A DNA stretch of 64,000 nt from Salminus brasiliensis (lineage: Eukaryota; Chordata; Actinopteri; Characiformes; Bryconidae), in NCBI RefSeq assembly GCF_030463535.1, contig NC_132878.1, forward strand, positions 94,670,339-94,734,338, read 5' to 3'. The translations under genes and the position numbers were made by a program. This document shows positions 59,661-64,000 of this stretch, one piece after another. The notes beneath the pieces are model-generated. The model did no database searches, was not told where the DNA came from, and saw only the letters and a list, made by a program, of their open reading frames with translations. Each line of letters begins with the position of its first letter. Position 1 is the first letter of the stretch.

Positions 59661-60299
59661 CCTGTATTAGTATAATGACAATACATTTGATTTGTACTGA
59701 ATTGAATTTATGCCTCTTCTTACTCAAATATAAAGTTTAAGTACCTCTAAACTTTGCTGGAGACCGGCACTTCAAGACCGAATTGTGTACCCCATGATTT
59801 AGATATGCACTGTAACAGATATTTTGAATAGGGATACTTTTGCATGCCAGTTTTTGCATGTACTTTCCCCCACATTTTAAGTCCTTGCTGCGACACTGAC
59901 CCGATTACTTAAAATTGCCCTGTTTATTTATTTATTTTTATTAAACAACATGATTTCACTGAAAACGTGCATCAGAAATGGGTTAACTTATGGGAAACCT
60001 AATTTAGGTGTCCCTGGATTCACAGAAAAGTTATATATATATATATTTGATGATCTTATAAATGATGTGTTTTTTTTTATTAGATTTTATAATTATACAG
60101 TGTTTCTGTTAAATTCTCGTAATTTCTTTTAATGTTCTCTAAAATCTAATGCACCAAAGCTAATATATTAGACCAGGTTTTTATTTTGCAATTCATAAAA
60201 ACATTCAAAAACCAGTAAAAATGTCTGTAAATAAATGTCTTTATTGCGATACGTCCTCACTGTGACATGTCCTCATTGCGACACTCTGGTGATATAAAC

Positions 60300-60415
60300 A
60301 TTTACATTTACATTTAAGGTATTTCTTCTCCAGAGCGACTTACAAAAGTGCTTTGCTATTTACCCAAGAAAAACCTCAGCTAGGTTAAATAGGCTAAAAT
60401 TTCAAAGATACGTCT
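60300..60415 (-). mobile_element. LINE/SINE 3' tail fragment
   Basis: 'tctccagagcgacttacaaa' followed by 'ctttgctatttacccaag' matches the 3' UTR of the LINE fragments at 52345 and 61735. Confidence 0.65.
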
Positions 60416-60801
60416 AAGGTTGTGGTGGCAAATGAAAAAAAAAGGTGAAAATGTCTTTAAATATAAAGTATTTAAGTAAAACATCAGTGGGAATGTCTTT
60501 ATTGTGACACGTCCTCACTGCGACGCTCCGTTTCTCTGATTTATGTTCATCATTTTTGTAGTTCAGAGGTGTTTCATCTCAGTTCCCTACATTTGTAACT
60601 TTTTAAGATCTGTCGCCCTCAGAACATGTTGCATATGAATATTTAAATGAGCTAAATCCTTTAGAATCGAATGATTTCCCTGCTCATAAACAAACAAACA
60701 AACAGGTCTTACTCAAGTAAACAATCCCTGTATATTACTGTTGCTGTTTGTGCTGCAAACCTCTGAGGCATAAGTGAAGTTGTGAAGTGCAGAGCTCTTA
60801 C

Positions 60802-60860
60802 CTATTGGCAGTCGTTGATGCTAATGACAGACGCGTCCTCGCCAGCACTTTAAATAACTG
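60802..60860 (-). promoter_or_regulatory. Candidate TATA-like box and exon 1 of receptor E
   Basis: The donor 'gccaatag|gtaagagc' lies at 60802/60801. A minus-strand TTATTTAAAG (plus 60848-60857) about 50 bp upstream could act as a TATA element. The spacing resembles, but is shorter than, that in A, B and C. Confidence 0.45.
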
Positions 60861-61727
60861 CACTGGCTCCCATACAAGAGACAGTAAGAGTGACTAGGGT
60901 TCAGAGAAAAAACGCTCCCCTGACAGTTCCCCTTTCACTCACCAGATAAAGCGAATATAGTGAATGACTTTTTATATATATATAGTGAACTCAGTTTTCC
61001 ATGTCATTTGTGTTGACCAAGGCAGTGTCATATAAGTGCCAGCCCAAGATTTCATCTCTAGGCTTTGTTAGAAATGCCTTTCAGATTCCGATGGCAGAGT
61101 ATGCTAATTTCACGTAACTTGACTTTGTAAGGGCCTGCTAGAAATCGTGTATGCTACAGCATGCCCTAATAAGGCCAACAATGCTGTCAGTGGTTAGCAG
61201 CCTGGTGTAGAGGTGTTAGAGAACCGGATTTGACTGAAAATATAATTAGAACAGCAGTGTCTCTAGAAGTGCCGATGACTTTTTGAGGTCTGTGAGCAGA
61301 TAATTCACATACAATACATATGTCCAAAACTAAACGGCCACTGCAAATGCCAAGCCTCAGCAATCAACCGGAACAAGACTTGCTGGGTGTTATTCTTAAA
61401 CCTCCACATTGACGCCTTATTGCTAAAGATCTGGCTGTTTATTACTGCATTGATTACACAACAAGCAATTGTTTTGCCTATACTTCTCCTTACAGATGAG
61501 CACAGTGGAACGCAAATATTTGGTCACCCTGGTCAAAATAGCTGTTTTTGTGAAGAGCTGCGTGACTTAAAATTGACTCGATTTTCTAAAGTAACACCCC
61601 CTCTGGGAGTATCGCACCTGTAGCACTTTCTGTAGAAACGAATAGTATATCAGTTCTTGTTTGGGGGGATTTTTACCCATTCTTTCTGAAGAAGGCTTCA
61701 GGTTTTGTGAGATGCTTGGGTCGTCTT
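60861..61727. other. Upstream flank of receptor E
   Basis: Non-coding. A transposon terminal-like piece lies at 61500-61545. Confidence 0.4.
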
Positions 61728-62300
61728 GCTGCATTTACGGCATTTAGCAGACGCTCTTCTCCAGAGCAACTTACAAAAGTGTTTTGCTATTTACCCAAGA
61801 AAACCTCAGCTAGTCTGAATAGACTAATAATTCAAAGATCCTCTAAGTTTAGACTCTATTAAACACAAGTCAGTAAGGAGACCATAATACTCTTCTCTTC
61901 GCCTGAGTACTCTCAGAAGAGGAGGGTCTTCAGTCTGGGTTTGAGGACAGTGAGCGTTGGACTCTGCTGTTCGGACACCCAGGGAAAGTTTGTTCCACCA
62001 CTTCGGTGCAGGACAGAAAACAGTCTGGACACTCGTCTTCCGTGGATCTTAAAGGATGGAGGGTCGAGCCGAGCCGTACTTGAAGCTGGAAGGGCTCTTG
62101 GTGTAGATCGGCTTTTGACCATCACCATCAAGTACGGAGGGGCTGGCTGGTCCAGTCTTGGCTTTGTAGACCAGCGTCAGGGGTTTGAATCTGATGACCT
62201 GGGCAGCAGCTACAGGAAGCCAGTGAAGAGAGAATGCAGCAGAGGAGGAGCTGAACATGGTTGGACTTGGAAATGTTGAAGATAACCAGATCTTGAGGTA
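61728..62300 (-). mobile_element. LINE 3' fragment (second family)
   Basis: The minus-strand frames read 'SLHWLPVAAAQVIRFKPLTL', then 'SFKIHGRRVSRLFSVLHRSG' and 'PTLTVLKPRLKTLLF', ending in the 'gagcgtctgctaaatgccgt' tail near 61735. It is the most complete C-terminus of this family here, still frameshifted. Confidence 0.82.
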
Positions 62301-63220
62301 GTCCACTGTGGATTTTGAGGGGTGGGTTTAGGATAATTAACTATTTTTTCTCCAAACACATCTTTCCTAATTTCCTTATTGTGACCTAATTTCATAAAAA
62401 ATGCATCGGCCTTGTTTCAAGTCTTCTTTGAAAATGTCTGCTTCTGAATTTTTTGGGGATTCAAGAAAGTTTTTTCCATGAAGGTCACAGTTAAAGACTG
62501 CACCACCGTCCTAAAGATCTTCAGCAATCAAACAGGGGGTCTGATATGCCTTTCTAGGAATTCTACCTAAGCTCTTCATAGATCTCCACTGACTTCAACT
62601 TGACCTCCAAAAGACAGCACAGCATTGTCAGGTTGTCAGTTCCTTGAAAGATATTACCTGAAAATGCTGTGCTGTTTTCTTATAGCTGTATTTTGCCTTC
62701 TGGCAGCATCCAGCATTATTTTAATGCTCAGAGTGCTAGACAGCTGCCTAGAGGAGTCCGTGACTGCAGGTTGTTGGGACAAGTGTTGATAGCGTCACTT
62801 GCCTTTTTCTAATGAGGATCGTCAACAAATTACATCTGAGATTTTGGTGAAGGTTATCTGAGAGACCAAATCTCCTGTGGTGTTGTAGTGAGAGTGTGTT
62901 TTCCATCTTCTCCGGATAAACAAAACTGAAGCCCTCACCAAGATGCAGTTGTGGTCCCTCAGTCGGCGGCGGTGGTTGCACATACGAAACCTTATGTGGC
63001 TGCTTCAGCTAGGCCAGTTTTAGCTCAAATTTTCATCTCTTAACACTGGGTTGTACCTGAGAGATAAGTGGTGATTATGGGCCAAATACAGACGAGTTAA
63101 GGCGTTTATGGGTCAGTTACGGCAATGGTATGTGGATTCTGAGCCCAACTGTTTTGGCTTTGGCCAGCTTTGTGTTCTGGCACCAAGATCTGAAAAAAAC
63201 AAACATTGCTGTCAATTCAT
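62301..63220. other. Non-coding spacer
   Basis: 'gatcttgaggtagtccactg' with 'tggattttgaggggtgggtt' at 62290-62330 recurs near 63798-63835. Otherwise no identity. Confidence 0.4.
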
Positions 63221-63745
63221 GGTGGTACACAAGATGGGTGAAAGTATACAGTTGCAATAAAAAGCAAATAAATTGCCTGGATTTCTGCATTAATAATATG
63301 AAATATGGTCAAATATGGTCTGAACAATTAGACAAACACAATCTAACTAAACTAAAAGCACACATCTCTACTGTTCATGTCCTTACTTGAGCACACTAAG
63401 TAAACATCCACACAGTGCAGGCTAGAAAAAGTAAGTGAGCCCTGTGGAATTCCCTGGATTTCTACATTGATATCTGATAAAATATGGTCAGATTACTATT
63501 TAGGTCACAATTAGACAAAAAAACCCATTGCTGTCAATTCATGGTACAATAAAGTTGCAATAAAAAATCTGATAAAAACTGATCAAATATGGTCTGATCA
63601 TATTTTTATCATCTAGGTTAGTCTAGTTAGACACACAGAGTCTATCTAAACTAACAGCACACACAACTGTACTGTTCATGTCTTTTGTAGAGCACACCAA
63701 GGAAACATCCTCATGGTGCAGGCTAGAAAAAGTAAGTGATTCTCT
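63221..63745. mobile_element. Transposon-derived repeat in partial tandem
   Basis: 'gctagaaaaagtaagtga' occurs at 63421 and 63722. 'cctggatttctgcattaata' and 'cctggatttctacattgata' show two offset copies, and 'ctactgttcatgtcctt' recurs as 'tactgttcatgtctttt'. The family is shared with 57915-58080. Confidence 0.6.
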
Positions 63746-63887
63746 GTGTTAATGATTTCTCCAAGAGATCTGCCAAAACCTTCAGCTTGCACCCTTTGAG
63801 GTAGTCCAATGTGGATTTTTGGAGGTGGGTTTAGGATAATTCTCTTATTTTTATTGAATTCTGGAACCTTTTCTTTCTCTGAACATA

Positions 63888-64000
63888 TTTACATTTACGG
63901 CATTTAGCTGGCACTCTTTTCCGGAGCGACTTACAAGGTTACTCATATTACTGAGGTGGGCCAATGTAGTGTTAGGAGTCTTGCCCAAGGACTCTTATGG
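63888..64000 (-). mobile_element. tRNA-derived SINE, cut by the window end
   Basis: The tail 'ttacggcatttagctggcac' with 'ggagcgacttacaaggttac' and body 'agtcttgcccaaggactctt' match the SINE at 32694-32913 in reverse. The head lies beyond the window. Confidence 0.82.

Larger units (their letters stand above)
57496..60801 (-). other. Candidate 5' intron of receptor E
   Basis: The acceptor ends at 57496, and a strong minus-strand donor 'ccaatag|gtaagag' has its exon side at 60802. The 3.3-kb intron has the same size class as D and C and holds a SINE and transposon debris. Confidence 0.55.

Overview
This is eukaryotic nuclear DNA, most likely from a teleost fish. The protein-coding content is an array of single-coding-exon class A GPCRs of the free fatty acid receptor 2/3 type. 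The rest is fish-type repeat DNA: CR1/L2-like LINEs, tRNA-derived SINEs, Tc1-like transposons, hairpin MITEs, solo LTRs, a Ty3/gypsy remnant, minisatellites and telomere-like hexamer arrays. I cannot name the species.

All receptor genes lie on the minus strand. There are four open copies, called here D (1395-2372), B (21038-21943), C (38417-39433) and E (56493-57470), plus one decayed copy A (11429-11697). B and C are near-identical recent duplicates; D and E are older paralogs. Each open copy has a splice acceptor just upstream of its ATG. Candidate non-coding first exons with good minus-strand donors lie 3.3-6.4 kb further right: 5784 for D, 28323 for B, 43109 for C and 60802 for E. In B, C and the dead copy A the donor sits about 70 bp downstream of a TATAAA-type box. 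The triplicated plus-strand open frame over these sites (12311, 28025, 42811) is therefore best read as promoter plus exon 1 of the receptors, not as a gene.

The array grew by tandem segmental duplication. Three collinear units can be followed by eye: A (about 8.2-16.9 kb), B (about 18.5-28.5 kb) and C (about 31.4-50.6 kb). Each runs: simple-repeat and Tc1 debris, a block containing the phrase 'ctggacctgccagcagg', receptor exon, conserved intron block, promoter/exon 1. A and C continue into a 29-bp minisatellite and a conserved non-coding block. Later events differ per unit: deletions gutted A; an LTR replaced the 3' side of B and a LINE entered its intron; C gained a SINE, a gypsy remnant, a solo LTR and MITEs.

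Layout: 1-560 telomere-like repeat; 1.4-5.8 kb gene D with a minisatellite-filled intron; 7.3-7.66 kb minisatellite; 8.2-16.9 kb unit A including a telomere-like array split by a LINE tail; 17.5-18.5 kb Tc1 element; 18.5-28.5 kb unit B; 28.5-31.3 kb MITE, SINE and a second LINE; 31.4-50.6 kb unit C; 50.8-56.2 kb mixed repeats; 56.5-60.8 kb gene E; 60.8-64 kb repeats. The receptors would sense short-chain fatty acids at the plasma membrane. No tRNA, rRNA or CRISPR locus is visible.
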